From Methylophaga sp. (lineage in GTDB: Bacteria; Pseudomonadota; Gammaproteobacteria; Nitrosococcales; Methylophagaceae): 64,000 nucleotides of DNA. The translations under genes were made by a program, and so were the position numbers. The stretch lies in contig JALSLH010000083.1 of NCBI GenBank assembly GCA_026988435.1, forward strand, positions 62,001-126,000, read 5' to 3'. The notes below the pieces were generated by a model. The model saw only the letters and a list, made by a program, of their open reading frames with translations, was not told where the DNA came from and did no database searches. This document shows, piece after piece, positions 49,820 to 59,849 of the stretch; position 1 is the stretch's first letter, and the number at the start of each line of letters is the position of its first letter.

Positions 49820-51373
49820 TTATCCAGAGTTCAGGGTAATAATAAAATGAGCACCAATGTCAGTGGGTTCAGCATGGATAGTGCCTCTCCATGCTTTAAG
49901 CGTAGATTCAATAATACCTAAACCCAGGCCTGTGCCACCCGTGTCACGGCGAGTAGTGAAAAAAGGTGTAAAAATACGGCTTCGATTAGCAGGTGAAATG
50001 CCGGTGCCATTATCATGGATAGAGAGTTGTAGTTGTTCATCGCTATGGCTCAATTTAATAAGCACTTTATTCGCTTTATGTTGCAGGCTATTGTCGAATA
50101 AATTAGCAAAGACAAGTGTTAATGCCTCGACTGAGACGCTTATATTTTCATCGAGGCTATCATCTAAGATCAGCTTAAGTTGTTTTGCTTTATAAATAGC
50201 TTGTAACTGGTTTAAAACCTGCAAAATATTACAGGTTTCTGTTGATGCTTGCAGTGCATCCGCTCTAGCCTGTTGTAGTAGACGTGTGACCAGATTTTCT
50301 AATCGTTTGGTATCTTGTTGAAGATTATCCAAAAAGCGCTGGCGCTGCTCAACGGGCATCTCATCTAAATGATCTTGTAAAAGTTCTAATGTGCCTTGTA
50401 TTGATGTGAGCGGGGTTTTAAATTCGTGCGACACATGTGCTGCAAATTGCTCAATATATTGCGTGCGTTCATGCACTATTTGTGACATTTCAGCAAAGCT
50501 GTTTGACAGTTCAGCTAGCTCATAGGTGCCAGGTTGTTGAATGGCATTAATTGTTTCAACTTCGCCTCGTGTTACTTTTTTTGTTTGGTCGATTAATTCT
50601 CGAATAGGTCGTGATAAACGCGATGAGATAAATAAGACGATTAGGCTAGTGACACCTAGCAATAAAAGGGCAATAAAAAATACCCGGCCTTTAATGCCAT
50701 CAAGGTGTTTTAATATGTTTTGAGGTGTGCGAGATAGGTAGACCACGCCGTAAACACGACCTTGATCGATGATCGGAAAGGCGGTGAACACTCGAATTCC
50801 AGTGCCACGGCTCAGTGATGCAAGGGGAGGTTGCGCTTGATCAGATATCCGCTGACGCAATACAGAACGGTATTTGCCTTTTAATGCGGCTTGAACTTCT
50901 TCAATGTGAGCAAATGACAAGCCTATTTCTTCACGCCCCGCGATGACGATGCCATTTTCATCAAGAATTCTGATCCCTGCCAAGGTAAATTGTTGGGTAT
51001 TACGCAAGATAGTTTGCATTTTTTGCCCAGCTTGTTTTGCTACTAGATTTTCAGATGCTGGACTATCTAAAACTATTCCATCGGGGCGAGGAGGCAATGT
51101 TTGTTGTTTTGATAGATCTAATTCAGGTTTGATAGGGGTGTAATGACCACTTAATAAAGTGTGGTTCTTATTAATTAATTGGCGGTATACAGCTGCAAAA
51201 GCAGCCGACTGCGTGATTAGCTCTAATTCAGTCTTTTGAACGAGCTCATTTTCATAAAAACGAAAGAAATATAAACTGCCGAGAGGTAAAAGTAATATGG
51301 ATAACATGAGCAGTAATAAGATAGTGCGAAGCCGAAATAGTCGCTTGCTCTGAGGTGTTGCGTTTATATGCAT
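49820..51373 (-). CDS. creC: Sensor histidine kinase CreC
   Basis: 517 residues: two helices flanking a periplasmic sensor (about 40-230), HAMP, HisKA (FAAHVSHEFKTPLTSIQGTLELL) and HATPase (LANLFDNSL, DNGTGISPANR, GTGLGLGIIEST). Partner of the regulator just upstream (10-base overlap) and of creD downstream, giving the creBCD set. Confidence 0.88.
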   Translation of the reverse strand: MHINATPQSKRLFRLRTILLLLMLSILLLPLGSLYFFRFYENELVQKTELELITQSAAFAAVYRQLINKNHTLLSGHYTPIKPELDLSKQQTLPPRPDGIVLDSPASENLVAKQAGQKMQTILRNTQQFTLAGIRILDENGIVIAGREEIGLSFAHIEEVQAALKGKYRSVLRQRISDQAQPPLASLSRGTGIRVFTAFPIIDQGRVYGVVYLSRTPQNILKHLDGIKGRVFFIALLLLGVTSLIVLFISSRLSRPIRELIDQTKKVTRGEVETINAIQQPGTYELAELSNSFAEMSQIVHERTQYIEQFAAHVSHEFKTPLTSIQGTLELLQDHLDEMPVEQRQRFLDNLQQDTKRLENLVTRLLQQARADALQASTETCNILQVLNQLQAIYKAKQLKLILDDSLDENISVSVEALTLVFANLFDNSLQHKANKVLIKLSHSDEQLQLSIHDNGTGISPANRSRIFTPFFTTRRDTGGTGLGLGIIESTLKAWRGTIHAEPTDIGAHFIITLNSG

Positions 51374-52053
51374 GCGCTTAGTTTATAGCCAACACCGTGT
51401 TGAGTCTCGATAATATTGTTACAGCCTGCTGTTGAGAATTTTTGACGAATATGACGGATATGACTATCAATAGTGCGGTCACTGACCACAATATTATGTT
51501 GATAAGCACCATCCATAATGGCATTTCGACTATAAATGATTTTAGGGTTGTTAATCATTTGAGCTAAGATTGAAAACTCTACGGCAGTGAGTGAAATATC
51601 TTTTTCATCCCAGCGAACAGTGTGTTGTTCGATATTGATCTGTAATCGACCATGAATTAGGTCTTTTTCATCCGCATCGCCGACTTTTTGAGCTTGTGTA
51701 CGTTTTAGAATGGCTTTAATCCGGGCAACTAACTCTCTAGGGCTAAAAGGTTTGGTGACATAATCATCACCGCCAATCTCAAGCCCGAGAATGCGGTCAA
51801 TTTCATCATCACGAGATGATAAAAATAAAATGGGAATATCTGATATTTTACGGATTTCTCGGCAACACTCTAGCCCGTCCATTTCAGGCATATTTATATC
51901 TAAAACGATTAAGTCGAAAGACGATTGTTTTAACAGCGTGATCGCTTGTTGGCCATGAGTCGCATTGCTGACCCGTAAGTCAGCTTTTTCAAGAGCAAAA
52001 TTGATGACTTCGCGAATATGTAAATCATCATCTACGATTAGAATATTTGCCAT
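51364..52053 (-). CDS. creB: Response regulator CreB
   Basis: 229 residues of the OmpR/PhoB type: ILIVDDDLHIREV, acceptor Asp in LIVLDINMPEMDG, KPFSPRELVARIKAIL, and winged-helix DNA-binding region ending RTIDSHIRHIRQKFSTAG. Coupled to creC. Binding sites with the E. coli cre tag (TTCAC-N6-TTCAC) were looked for before creD and not found. Confidence 0.88.
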   Translation of the reverse strand: MANILIVDDDLHIREVINFALEKADLRVSNATHGQQAITLLKQSSFDLIVLDINMPEMDGLECCREIRKISDIPILFLSSRDDEIDRILGLEIGGDDYVTKPFSPRELVARIKAILKRTQAQKVGDADEKDLIHGRLQINIEQHTVRWDEKDISLTAVEFSILAQMINNPKIIYSRNAIMDGAYQHNIVVSDRTIDSHIRHIRQKFSTAGCNNIIETQHGVGYKLSACI

Positions 52054-52061
52054 GAATTCTA

Positions 52062-53048
52062 CTAATTTGCCCGAATAAATAATTGTGCTTTTTTCATTAA
52101 ATCAAAAGGTGCTGATTGGCTACCCATAAATACTTTTAAAAAGTCATCACTGGTGAGTGGTTGCTCAGGATCGATGCTGATTAGTAATTGATTAGGTTGT
52201 TGGGTAAATTTTATAAGTTCTTCAATCATTAGTGAGTAAACTGGGTTGTAATCGTGCAAGGCAGATTGCATTTGCCGTAATTGAGTAACAGCTTGCTGAG
52301 TTAATTGCTCATTGCTTAAGCCTGTTTGTTTTGACGATACGGTACGTATTTTTTCGATTAAACCCGTATTATTAAAGCTGATAGAAAGGCTATTTAAGGT
52401 GGTTGCTAATAAATCGAGTGTTAAATTATCTGACAGAAGCGACTCATTAGTTTTGACATAGGCTAACCAGCCTGTATTACCTAAAGATACATTCGCTTTA
52501 ATACTAAAATTATCGTTAACAGATTGTTGGATTAGTGCTGTTAGCAGCCCTGTTTTTTCATCCATATTGTAGTTTGCATGAGTAGAAAAATGTAGCTCAT
52601 TTCCCATTACATCGACAAAGGATTGTAAGTCGGGATCATTACCGATCATGTCATCATCTAAAATTATCATTCCATCTGAGATATCGATACTCATTGACAA
52701 GGGTAGGTGATCTTGATTTTTTGCAGAAAATGCCTGCCAGTTTAAACCTGAAATAACGAGTTTACCCAAAACAATATCGGGTTCTTGTTCGTTACCCTGA
52801 ATTTTAAAATTTTGTAGGGTAATGCTACGGGCTAAAGGTGAGGTATCAATTGCATCGTAGCTAAGATCAACACCTTGTATTTTGGCATCTTCGACCATTG
52901 ATAGCATCGATTGTTCAGCTTGTGAGTCGGCTTGATTATCAATATAGGCATAGAGGCCAGCTACGATTAGGGTGATTAATATTATAATTGTGATAATTGA
53001 TACATTGCCGCGCTTTTTATTGATTGCTAATTTCACCGGTAACTCCAT
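52062..53048 (-). CDS. Unrecognised membrane-anchored periplasmic protein
   Basis: 328 residues. One N-terminal helix (VSIITIIILITLIVAGLYAYI) then a soluble domain rich in alternating strands (ITLQNFKIQGNEQEPDIVLGKLVISGLNW), the look of AsmA/DUF945-type proteins. It lies 8 bp upstream of creB on the same strand, so likely cotranscribed with creBC. No function can be given. Confidence 0.6.
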   Translation of the reverse strand: MELPVKLAINKKRGNVSIITIIILITLIVAGLYAYIDNQADSQAEQSMLSMVEDAKIQGVDLSYDAIDTSPLARSITLQNFKIQGNEQEPDIVLGKLVISGLNWQAFSAKNQDHLPLSMSIDISDGMIILDDDMIGNDPDLQSFVDVMGNELHFSTHANYNMDEKTGLLTALIQQSVNDNFSIKANVSLGNTGWLAYVKTNESLLSDNLTLDLLATTLNSLSISFNNTGLIEKIRTVSSKQTGLSNEQLTQQAVTQLRQMQSALHDYNPVYSLMIEELIKFTQQPNQLLISIDPEQPLTSDDFLKVFMGSQSAPFDLMKKAQLFIRAN

Positions 53049-53196
53049 TTTAGGGTCATTTTCAAGGGTAGAGTAGCGATAATACGCTAATTATTAATTA
53101 GCTGAAATGCAAATACGTCACAAATTTGAACAGTACAAATGATAATGGCCATATACGGTATAATGGGCAGTTAAATTTATCTTAAGGAAGCATAAT

Positions 53197-54687
53197 ATGC
53201 TGTTATCAGCGAAACAAGACTGGCTGGGGAATATTAGAGGAGACATTCTTGCCGGAATTGTTGTTGCTTTGGCGTTAGTGCCAGAAGCGATTGCTTTTTC
53301 AATTATTGCTGGCGTTGATCCTAAGGTGGGGCTTTATGCCTCATTTGCCATCGCTGTGATGATTGCTATTGTCGGTGGGCGAGCCGGAATGATTTCTGCG
53401 GCAACGGCGGCAACGGCTTTATTAATGGTGACATTAGTAAAAGATCACGGTTTACAGTATTTATTAGCTGCGACCGTGTTAGCGGGTGTTTTACAAATTG
53501 TGGCGGGTTACCTTAATCTTCATAAGTTTATGAGCTTTATTTCTAAGTCAGTGATGACAGGTTTTTTAAATGCTTTAGCTATTCTTATCTTCATGGCGCA
53601 ACTTCCAGAGTTAACAGGTGTAACGTGGCATGTCTACGCTTTAACAGCGCTAGGACTGGGGATCATCTACTTATTCCCCTATGTACCCAAATTAGGGCAA
53701 TTACTACCTTCTCCTCTAGTTAATATTGTGGTGATCACACTGATTGTTTATTTTATGGGCATTGATGTTCGTACTATCGGTGATATGGGTGAGTTGCCAG
53801 ATACTCTGCCCATATTTTTGTGGCCTGATGTACCACTTAATTTTGAAACATTACAAATTATCTTCCCATATTCAATTTCGATAGCCATTGTGGGTTTATT
53901 GGAATCATTAATGACAGCCAATGTAATTGATGAATTAACCGATACGGAAAGTGATAAAAAACGCGAATGTAAAGGGCAGGGTATTGCTAATATCGGTTCA
54001 GGCTTGATTGGCGGTATGGCAGGTTGTGCGATGATTGGTCAGTCCATAATCAATGTAAAATCGGGTGGCCGTGGCCGCTTGTCTACCATGGTTGCGGGGA
54101 CATTTTTATTGATCTTAGTCGTCTTTTTAAGTGATATTTTATCCATTGTGCCGATGGCGGCTTTAGTTGCAGTGATGATTATGGTGTCTATTGGTACCTT
54201 TGACTGGGGTTCTATCAAGTCACTTAAAACCAACCCAACCAGTGCCTCAACAGTGATGGTTGCAACAGTGATTGTGGTGGTGTGGACACATAACCTGGCA
54301 TTTGGTGTGTTTACTGGTATTTTGATTGGCTCATTATTTATGGCGCAACGCTTAAGCCAGTTTATGTATGTTGATTCTGATTATAATGAGGATACAGATA
54401 CACGAACGTATACAATTATCGGGCAGGTTTTCTTTAATTCATCAGATAAATTTATTGCCTTTTTTGATTTTAAAGAAGCCGTTGATAAAATAGTGATTGA
54501 TGTTCATCGTGCCCATTTTTGGGATATTACTGCAGTTGCCGCTCTTGATAAAGTGGTGATTAAATTGCGTCGTGAAGGTGCAGATGTCAGTATTATCGGT
54601 TTAAATGATGCTAGTGAAACCTTGCTTGATAAATTTGCCGTGCATGATAAACCTGAAGAGATTGAAAAAATTATGGGGGGACATTGA
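53197..54687 (+). CDS. SulP-family anion transporter with STAS domain
   Basis: 496 residues: SulP N terminus ([35 protein letters not shown]), about ten to twelve helices, and a C-terminal STAS domain ([20 protein letters not shown] ... [22 protein letters not shown]). Sulfate, bicarbonate or another anion are possible substrates; sequence alone does not decide. Its stop overlaps a universal stress protein gene by 4 bases. Confidence 0.87.
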   Translation: MLLSAKQDWLGNIRGDILAGIVVALALVPEAIAFSIIAGVDPKVGLYASFAIAVMIAIVGGRAGMISAATAATALLMVTLVKDHGLQYLLAATVLAGVLQIVAGYLNLHKFMSFISKSVMTGFLNALAILIFMAQLPELTGVTWHVYALTALGLGIIYLFPYVPKLGQLLPSPLVNIVVITLIVYFMGIDVRTIGDMGELPDTLPIFLWPDVPLNFETLQIIFPYSISIAIVGLLESLMTANVIDELTDTESDKKRECKGQGIANIGSGLIGGMAGCAMIGQSIINVKSGGRGRLSTMVAGTFLLILVVFLSDILSIVPMAALVAVMIMVSIGTFDWGSIKSLKTNPTSASTVMVATVIVVVWTHNLAFGVFTGILIGSLFMAQRLSQFMYVDSDYNEDTDTRTYTIIGQVFFNSSDKFIAFFDFKEAVDKIVIDVHRAHFWDITAVAALDKVVIKLRREGADVSIIGLNDASETLLDKFAVHDKPEEIEKIMGGH

Positions 54688-55559
54688 AAATGAGTTCAAC
54701 TAAAAAGTGCGTGCTTGCGTGCATTGATGGATCTGAGTTGGGTAATGCTGTTTCAGGTTACGCTATTTGGCTATCACAAAATAGCCAGTCTCCGATCAAG
54801 TTTTTACATACTATTGAGCATTCACATCGCACTGAACATGCCCACCATGAAGGCACTATCACGCCCAATATGAAAGAGCACTTATTAGATGAATTATCTG
54901 ATGAAGAGCGTTCTGAAAGCAAGCAGCTTATTGCCCAAGGCAAGGATATATTGAATAAAGCTCGCCAAATGGCTGAGCAAGCAGGCTTAAGTGAAATCAT
55001 TGCTAAACAACGCCATGGCACGCTGCCTGATGCGTTATCAGATTTAGAATCTGAAATAGTGATGGTTGTATTAGGTTCAAAAGGCGAAGATCATGATGGC
55101 CATAAAAAAGGTTTAGGATCGCAACTAGAAGAAGCGATTCGGGCGATTCATACACCGGTGTTTATTGTAAAAGATGAAAAGCTATCTGAACCTAAAAAGT
55201 TGATGTTTGCATACAATGGCAGTCCAACATCTAAAATAGCGCTAGAGTTTATAAAACAAGGCACTTTTTGCACTGCCTCATTAGAGGTTCATTTAGTTTG
55301 TGTTCATAAAAACTTGGTGGATGCGGAGAAATTAGTCGTAGAAGGACAACGTGTTTTAGCTGAGGGTGATATCAATACAAAAACAAAAGCGCTGGAGGGC
55401 GAAGCCGCTGAAGAGCTAATTCGTTATCAGCAAGACAATGACATTGATACCATAGCAATGGGTGCGTTTAGTCATGGCAAAGTCCATGGTTTGTTTTTCG
55501 GTAGTTTTACTACACAAATGCTATTAGAAAGTAGCGCTAACTTTTTGTTAATACGATGA
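54684..55559 (+). CDS. Tandem universal stress protein (UspA family)
   Basis: 291 residues with two Usp domains: VLACIDGSELGNAVSGYA and KLMFAYNGSPTSKIALEF as the two starts. The second domain keeps a nucleotide-site-like MGAFSHGKVHGLFFGSFTTQML. Coupled to the SulP transporter (4-base overlap) and to darP downstream (4-base overlap). SulP-Usp pairs are common; the Usp may regulate the transporter. Confidence 0.85.
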   Translation: MKMSSTKKCVLACIDGSELGNAVSGYAIWLSQNSQSPIKFLHTIEHSHRTEHAHHEGTITPNMKEHLLDELSDEERSESKQLIAQGKDILNKARQMAEQAGLSEIIAKQRHGTLPDALSDLESEIVMVVLGSKGEDHDGHKKGLGSQLEEAIRAIHTPVFIVKDEKLSEPKKLMFAYNGSPTSKIALEFIKQGTFCTASLEVHLVCVHKNLVDAEKLVVEGQRVLAEGDINTKTKALEGEAAEELIRYQQDNDIDTIAMGAFSHGKVHGLFFGSFTTQMLLESSANFLLIR

Positions 55560-56071
55560 AAAAATTTGGCGAAGAAGGGTCATATGAAGATGAATGGGAA
55601 TTTGAGAAAAGTAAATCTCAGATAAAACGTGAATTATTAGCCTTAAAAGACTTAGGCAAAGAATTACTTAAATTACCGGTTAAAGATCTTGATAAACTTA
55701 ATTTGTCTGAACGTTTGTATGAGGCGCTTGTAAAAGCCCAAGGCATGACAAAAGGCGCCTTAAAACGGCAAACGGGTACGATTGGCGGTTTAATGGTCCA
55801 TGAAGACTACGATGAGATTAAACTGAGTATTGACAAAATACGCCAGCAGCACAATGGTGAAATTAAACAGTTTCACCAACTCGAAATATGGCGAGATCAA
55901 CTGCTGACTGGTGATAATGAAGTGATGACTACGTTACGCAATCGATTCGAAGCGTTTGATATTCAGCATGTTAGGCAATTAATCAGAAATGCTAATAAAG
56001 AAGTTGAGCAAGAAAAACCGCCAAAATCGGCGCGTATTTTATTTAAATACCTACAACAGCTTAGCTCTTAG
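55556..56071 (+). CDS. darP: Ribosome assembly factor DarP/YjgA (DUF615)
   Basis: 171 residues with the family segments EWEFEKSKSQIKRELLALKDLGKELLKLP and REAL-type LSERLYEALVKAQ plus HVRQLIRNANKEVEQEKPPKSARILFKYL. Acts in late 50S assembly. Third gene of the coupled sulP-uspA-darP set; its 3' end overlaps the convergent kinase by 11 bases. Confidence 0.9.
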   Translation: MKKFGEEGSYEDEWEFEKSKSQIKRELLALKDLGKELLKLPVKDLDKLNLSERLYEALVKAQGMTKGALKRQTGTIGGLMVHEDYDEIKLSIDKIRQQHNGEIKQFHQLEIWRDQLLTGDNEVMTTLRNRFEAFDIQHVRQLIRNANKEVEQEKPPKSARILFKYLQQLSS

Positions 56072-57416
56072 GTAGCTGAATAACAAAACGTGCGCCTCCG
56101 ATAGGGCTTTGTTTTAAGCTGAGCTTACCTTGATAAGCATTGACAATATCACTGGCTATTGCCAAACCTAAACCTTGTCCATCGACTTGAGTGTCTATCC
56201 GTTTTCCACGTTTAAGGATGGCATCATATTGGTGTTGCGGCACACCTGCGCCATCATCATCAATTATAATTTCTAAAAAATCAGCTTGCCAAAAGGCCTG
56301 AATATGAACACGTTTATTACAATATTTATAAGCATTATCAAGTAAGTTTCCCAATAATTCATAAAGATCACCCTCATCAGCATGAACAAAAATATCGTTT
56401 TCAATTTGAAATTGATGTCGAATATGTTTTGCCAGATAAACTTTATTGAGTGATTTTAGTATCTTATTAATGACATCCCCGAGTGAAACAGGGGCTTGCA
56501 AACTGCTTTGTCCTTCAGTTGATGCGCGTTGTAATTGATAATCTACTAGATCTGAAATGCGGTTTAATTGTTCGTGGGTGGTGATGCGAAGATCAGAAAT
56601 ATTGCTATTGTTTTCAAACTCTCCCCTTAATACAGCTAATGGGGTTTTCAAGCTATGAGCTAAATCTGCCAATGAATTTTTATAGCGTTGACGGCGTGAA
56701 TGTTCGTGATCGAGCAGAATATTTATATTCTGGGTAAGCTGATTAAGTTCTATCGGATAGTCTTTAGATAAGCGCCTCTTGTCACCACTTTTAATGGCAT
56801 TAAGATCGTTTGAGACTTCATTTAAAGGACGTAAGCTCCAATGCAGTATTAATGCTTGTGCAATTAAAAGTATTAAGCCTGTGCCGCCCAACCAATACCA
56901 TAAACTTCGTTGAAAACCGGCTTTTTCTTGTTCAATAGTGCTTAATGCTTCAGCTATATTGATAGTATAGTTATATTCTTGTCCAAAATCATTTTCCCAA
57001 ACGATTCCATAAGCAAGGTTGATAAATTCACCTTCATTTTCAATATTAAGTACTGATATTTGTTCATTTGAGGGGCCTTCAGGCTTTTCAGGTAATGCCA
57101 AATATCGACCTAAGGTTGATGCTGATTGCCAAATAACGTTCTGTCCAGTTGATATTTGAGCATATAGTCCCGAATTGGGGATAGAAAACTCGGGTTCAGC
57201 TAATTTAATAGGCATGGTGACTAGACCGCTATTACTAAACTCTGCGGCGGATAAAATACTATAAACGTAATTTTGTAGTCTTTGATATTGTGCTTTATCG
57301 GCACTGGTTTTAAATGCGTTATTTAAACTAAAGGCAGACAATCCTAAAAAGGCGATTAGCACAAGGCTAACAACTAAAAGTAAACGATTGCGAAAAGAAA
57401 GTTGTTTACTGAGCAC
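56061..57416 (-). CDS. phoQ: PhoQ-like sensor histidine kinase
   Basis: 451 residues: TM, periplasmic domain (about 35-170), TM, HAMP, HisKA with the PhoQ-type LADLAHSLKTPLAVLRGE, and HATPase (LLGNLLDNAYKYC, DDDGAGVP, GQGLGLAIASDIVNAY). Overlaps its regulator by 11 bases. In related bacteria such PhoPQ systems respond to divalent cations and cationic peptides. Confidence 0.82.
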   Translation of the reverse strand: MLSKQLSFRNRLLLVVSLVLIAFLGLSAFSLNNAFKTSADKAQYQRLQNYVYSILSAAEFSNSGLVTMPIKLAEPEFSIPNSGLYAQISTGQNVIWQSASTLGRYLALPEKPEGPSNEQISVLNIENEGEFINLAYGIVWENDFGQEYNYTINIAEALSTIEQEKAGFQRSLWYWLGGTGLILLIAQALILHWSLRPLNEVSNDLNAIKSGDKRRLSKDYPIELNQLTQNINILLDHEHSRRQRYKNSLADLAHSLKTPLAVLRGEFENNSNISDLRITTHEQLNRISDLVDYQLQRASTEGQSSLQAPVSLGDVINKILKSLNKVYLAKHIRHQFQIENDIFVHADEGDLYELLGNLLDNAYKYCNKRVHIQAFWQADFLEIIIDDDGAGVPQHQYDAILKRGKRIDTQVDGQGLGLAIASDIVNAYQGKLSLKQSPIGGARFVIQLPKS

Positions 57417-58086
57417 GTGCTAAGGTGAAGCGATATCCACGCCCACGTAATGTCTCAATGGGATTTATTGTTTTATCGGGGTCAAGTTTAGCTCGCAGAC
57501 GTTTTATAAATACTTCAATAACATTACTGTCACGATCATGGTCTTGATCATAGATATGTTCAGTGAGTTCAGATTTAGATAATACCTCACCTGCATGCAA
57601 CATCATATAGTGTAGTAGGCGGTATTCATAAGCTGTTAAATCAATAGGGATATCGTTGTTGGTAACATCTTGGCTTGACGGATTTAAGCAGATAGAACCA
57701 CATTGTAGAGAAGCACTTGCCCATCCAGATGCGCGTCTTGCAAGGGCATTGAGTCGGGCTAAAAGCTCTTCAAAATGAAATGGTTTGACGAGATAATCAT
57801 CAGCGCCGGCTTCGAGGCCTTCAACTTTATCTTGCCAGCGTCCCCTTGCCGTTAAGATAAGTATTGGGAAATCTTTGTTTTTTTCACGTAGCTTTTGAAT
57901 AACTTCAATGCCAGATAATTTAGGCAAACCTAAATCAATAATAGCGACATCATAGGGGTGTTCTAGACCTAGGAAAAGGCCTTCATCACCATCTGGTGCG
58001 ACATCAACCGTTAAATTTTGATTTTGAAGTTGTTGTGTGATCTGTTCACGAATTTGGCGTTCGTCTTCGACTAATAAAATACGCAT
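57406..58086 (-). CDS. phoP: PhoP-like response regulator
   Basis: 226 residues, OmpR class: LLVEDERQIREQI, IIDLGLPKLSGIEV, the PhoP hallmark LTARGRWQDKVEGLEAGADDYLVKPFH, and DNA-binding helix DSNVIEVFIKRLRAKLDP. Cotranscribed with a PepSY protein (10 bp upstream) and the kinase. It is the best candidate in the window to act on the PmrA/PhoP-type box before eptA, though that is inference. Confidence 0.85.
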   Translation of the reverse strand: MRILLVEDERQIREQITQQLQNQNLTVDVAPDGDEGLFLGLEHPYDVAIIDLGLPKLSGIEVIQKLREKNKDFPILILTARGRWQDKVEGLEAGADDYLVKPFHFEELLARLNALARRASGWASASLQCGSICLNPSSQDVTNNDIPIDLTAYEYRLLHYMMLHAGEVLSKSELTEHIYDQDHDRDSNVIEVFIKRLRAKLDPDKTINPIETLRGRGYRFTLARAQ

Positions 58087-58096
58087 TGTATATTAT

Positions 58097-58360
58097 TTAT
58101 TTTGGTGGAAGCCCAGTTAAGGCATCAAGCTTGTAGATTTTTACTTTGCCATCTTTATGTAGAACTTTAATAAGAAAAATAACTTTCTTATCGGCATTAT
58201 CTTTATCAACGGATAAAATCTTGCCTTTAGATTCAACTTGAATAATGTCAGCGGCAGACTGTTTGGTCAGCGGTAACTCAACAGTATCTTCTGCCCAAGC
58301 AGAGCTAATACTCATAGTAGATAGAATGAGTAGTGTAAAAAATAGGCGTAAATAATACAT
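58097..58360 (-). CDS. Small periplasmic PepSY-domain protein
   Basis: 87 residues. Signal peptide ending SSAWAEDTVELP, then a single PepSY-like domain (SAADIIQVESKGKILSVDKD ... FLIKVLHKDGKVKIYKLDALTG). It is the first gene of the phoPQ-like operon. Small PepSY proteins with two-component systems are proposed to modulate sensing; role here is inferred from position. Confidence 0.75.
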   Translation of the reverse strand: MYYLRLFFTLLILSTMSISSAWAEDTVELPLTKQSAADIIQVESKGKILSVDKDNADKKVIFLIKVLHKDGKVKIYKLDALTGLPPK

Positions 58361-58394
58361 AAGGTTAATATTACACTAGAGCAAGAAAGTAATA

Positions 58395-58445
58395 CATAAA
58401 AAACAACAGCCCCCTAAACAAGGAGAAGAATAGAGGGCTGTAAAA
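58395..58445 (-). terminator. Terminator after the cytochrome c gene
   Basis: Leftward ACAGCCCTCTA-loop-TAGGGGGCTGT followed by TGTTTTTTAT. Confidence 0.75.
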
Positions 58446-58476
58446 ACGTATTTTTAATTCATGTCTAACGCATTAT

Positions 58477-58896
58477 TTATTTTGCTTTTTTAGGTTTTTC
58501 GTTACCAATTGCACCATCAGAACGTGCAAGCAAGTAATTATAGATTAACTCTTTATCTTTCATTACTTTCGCATTGGCTTTCCATGCTGGCATACTACCA
58601 ATTTGGCCTGATTTACCATTTTCTACAGTGCTAAAGAAGTCTTCTTTTGAAAGTATTTTTAAGCTTTCAGTTAAATCTGCACCAAGCCCACCGTCATTAA
58701 GACCTTCACCGTATTTAGCATGGCAACGCGCACACCAGTTGCGGAATAGTTTAAAGCCTTTATAAGTGTCAGCATCAAGATATTTACCATCTGTTACTGT
58801 GTAAGGTTTATCATCTGCAAAAGTCGGCAATGATACGGCACTAAAAGCAATGGTTGCCGCACTGGCAAGTATGATAAGTTTTTTATTCAATTTCAT
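58477..58896 (-). CDS. Small class I c-type cytochrome
   Basis: 139 residues with signal peptide (SAVSLPTFADDKP) and one haem motif CARCHAKYGEG; likely distal Met in GSMPAWKANAKVM. The order VTDGKYLDADTYKGFKLFRNWC...GLGADLTESLK...LLARSDG resembles periplasmic cytochromes linked to PQQ alcohol/methanol oxidation, but no dehydrogenase is adjacent. It is an electron carrier of uncertain partner. Confidence 0.8.
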   Translation of the reverse strand: MKLNKKLIILASAATIAFSAVSLPTFADDKPYTVTDGKYLDADTYKGFKLFRNWCARCHAKYGEGLNDGGLGADLTESLKILSKEDFFSTVENGKSGQIGSMPAWKANAKVMKDKELIYNYLLARSDGAIGNEKPKKAK

Positions 58897-59094
58897 TTTC
58901 CTCTCCGATTAAAAATTTTTACTTCAACTTGAAGTATAGCCTTCCTAATAAACAGCTCCAGCTCTCTTTTCATGGCTGTTATGAGCTACTTTAGCAAACC
59001 CAAGCTGAACGTAAGCTGAATGAAGTGTGATTTATACCTCGAGACGTAAAATACCATGATTTAGCCCAGTATTACCAGTCTAAACTGTAATATT

Positions 59095-59646
59095 TTAGTA
59101 ATAATTGTCCACAGGGCGTACCGAAACTTCAACTGGGATCCGTTTTCCAGGGTGGTGCTCCATATATGTAGTATATGATTGTCCATTATAACGATAGGTA
59201 ACACGATAACCGTCACGTCGTTCTTCTTCATGATAACGATCAATCATGCGACATTGCTCAACAGTATTGTTATTAGAATGATGTTGTGAATTATTGTGAT
59301 TATAATCTCGGCCGACAGAACCACCAAGCAAAGCACCAGCAACCGTCATTATTTTTTTACCATTGCCACCGCCAAATTGATTGCCTACAACACCACCGAC
59401 AAGTCCACCTGCAATGGTGCTAGTATAAGATTTATATTGATTATGACTGGGTCGGTATTGTTGTTCTTGCCAACATTCACGTTGCGGTGTTGAAACGCGT
59501 ACCGTTTTATATAAAGATTCTACATGTGTCACACGCGCAGTATCTTGAAAGTTGTTTTTAGATTGGTAATGATTATTGTCGGCATATAATGGTAATGACA
59601 ATACTAATGTTGCCGATAAACTGAGTGTTGAAAGTAGTTTTTTCAT
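59095..59646 (-). CDS. Glycine-zipper outer-membrane/surface protein
   Basis: 183 residues: signal peptide (LVLSLPLYADNN), a glycine-zipper segment GGLVGGVVGNQFGGGNGKKIMTVAGALLGGSVG typical of the 17-kDa surface antigen/2TM glycine zipper group, then a His/Asn-rich linker and a basic region VEVSVRPVDNYY. No Lpp-type lipobox seen. The family is envelope-associated, function unknown. Confidence 0.75.
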   Translation of the reverse strand: MKKLLSTLSLSATLVLSLPLYADNNHYQSKNNFQDTARVTHVESLYKTVRVSTPQRECWQEQQYRPSHNQYKSYTSTIAGGLVGGVVGNQFGGGNGKKIMTVAGALLGGSVGRDYNHNNSQHHSNNNTVEQCRMIDRYHEEERRDGYRVTYRYNGQSYTTYMEHHPGKRIPVEVSVRPVDNYY

Positions 59647-59849
59647 AGCAGCTCCTCCTTATTTTGTGTAGCTGTGAGATAAAGCTTAACAAGGGATAAA
59701 TGAACCAAAGCTGAATATAATGGACTTTTATCTTTATTTTTATACACTAAATATTATAAAAGGATCGATACACAGATCGGACTTAGGTGAAATGTTGATA
59801 TACTTGACTTTAGTCACCTCTAATAAAACTTATTACAGACGGATATAAA

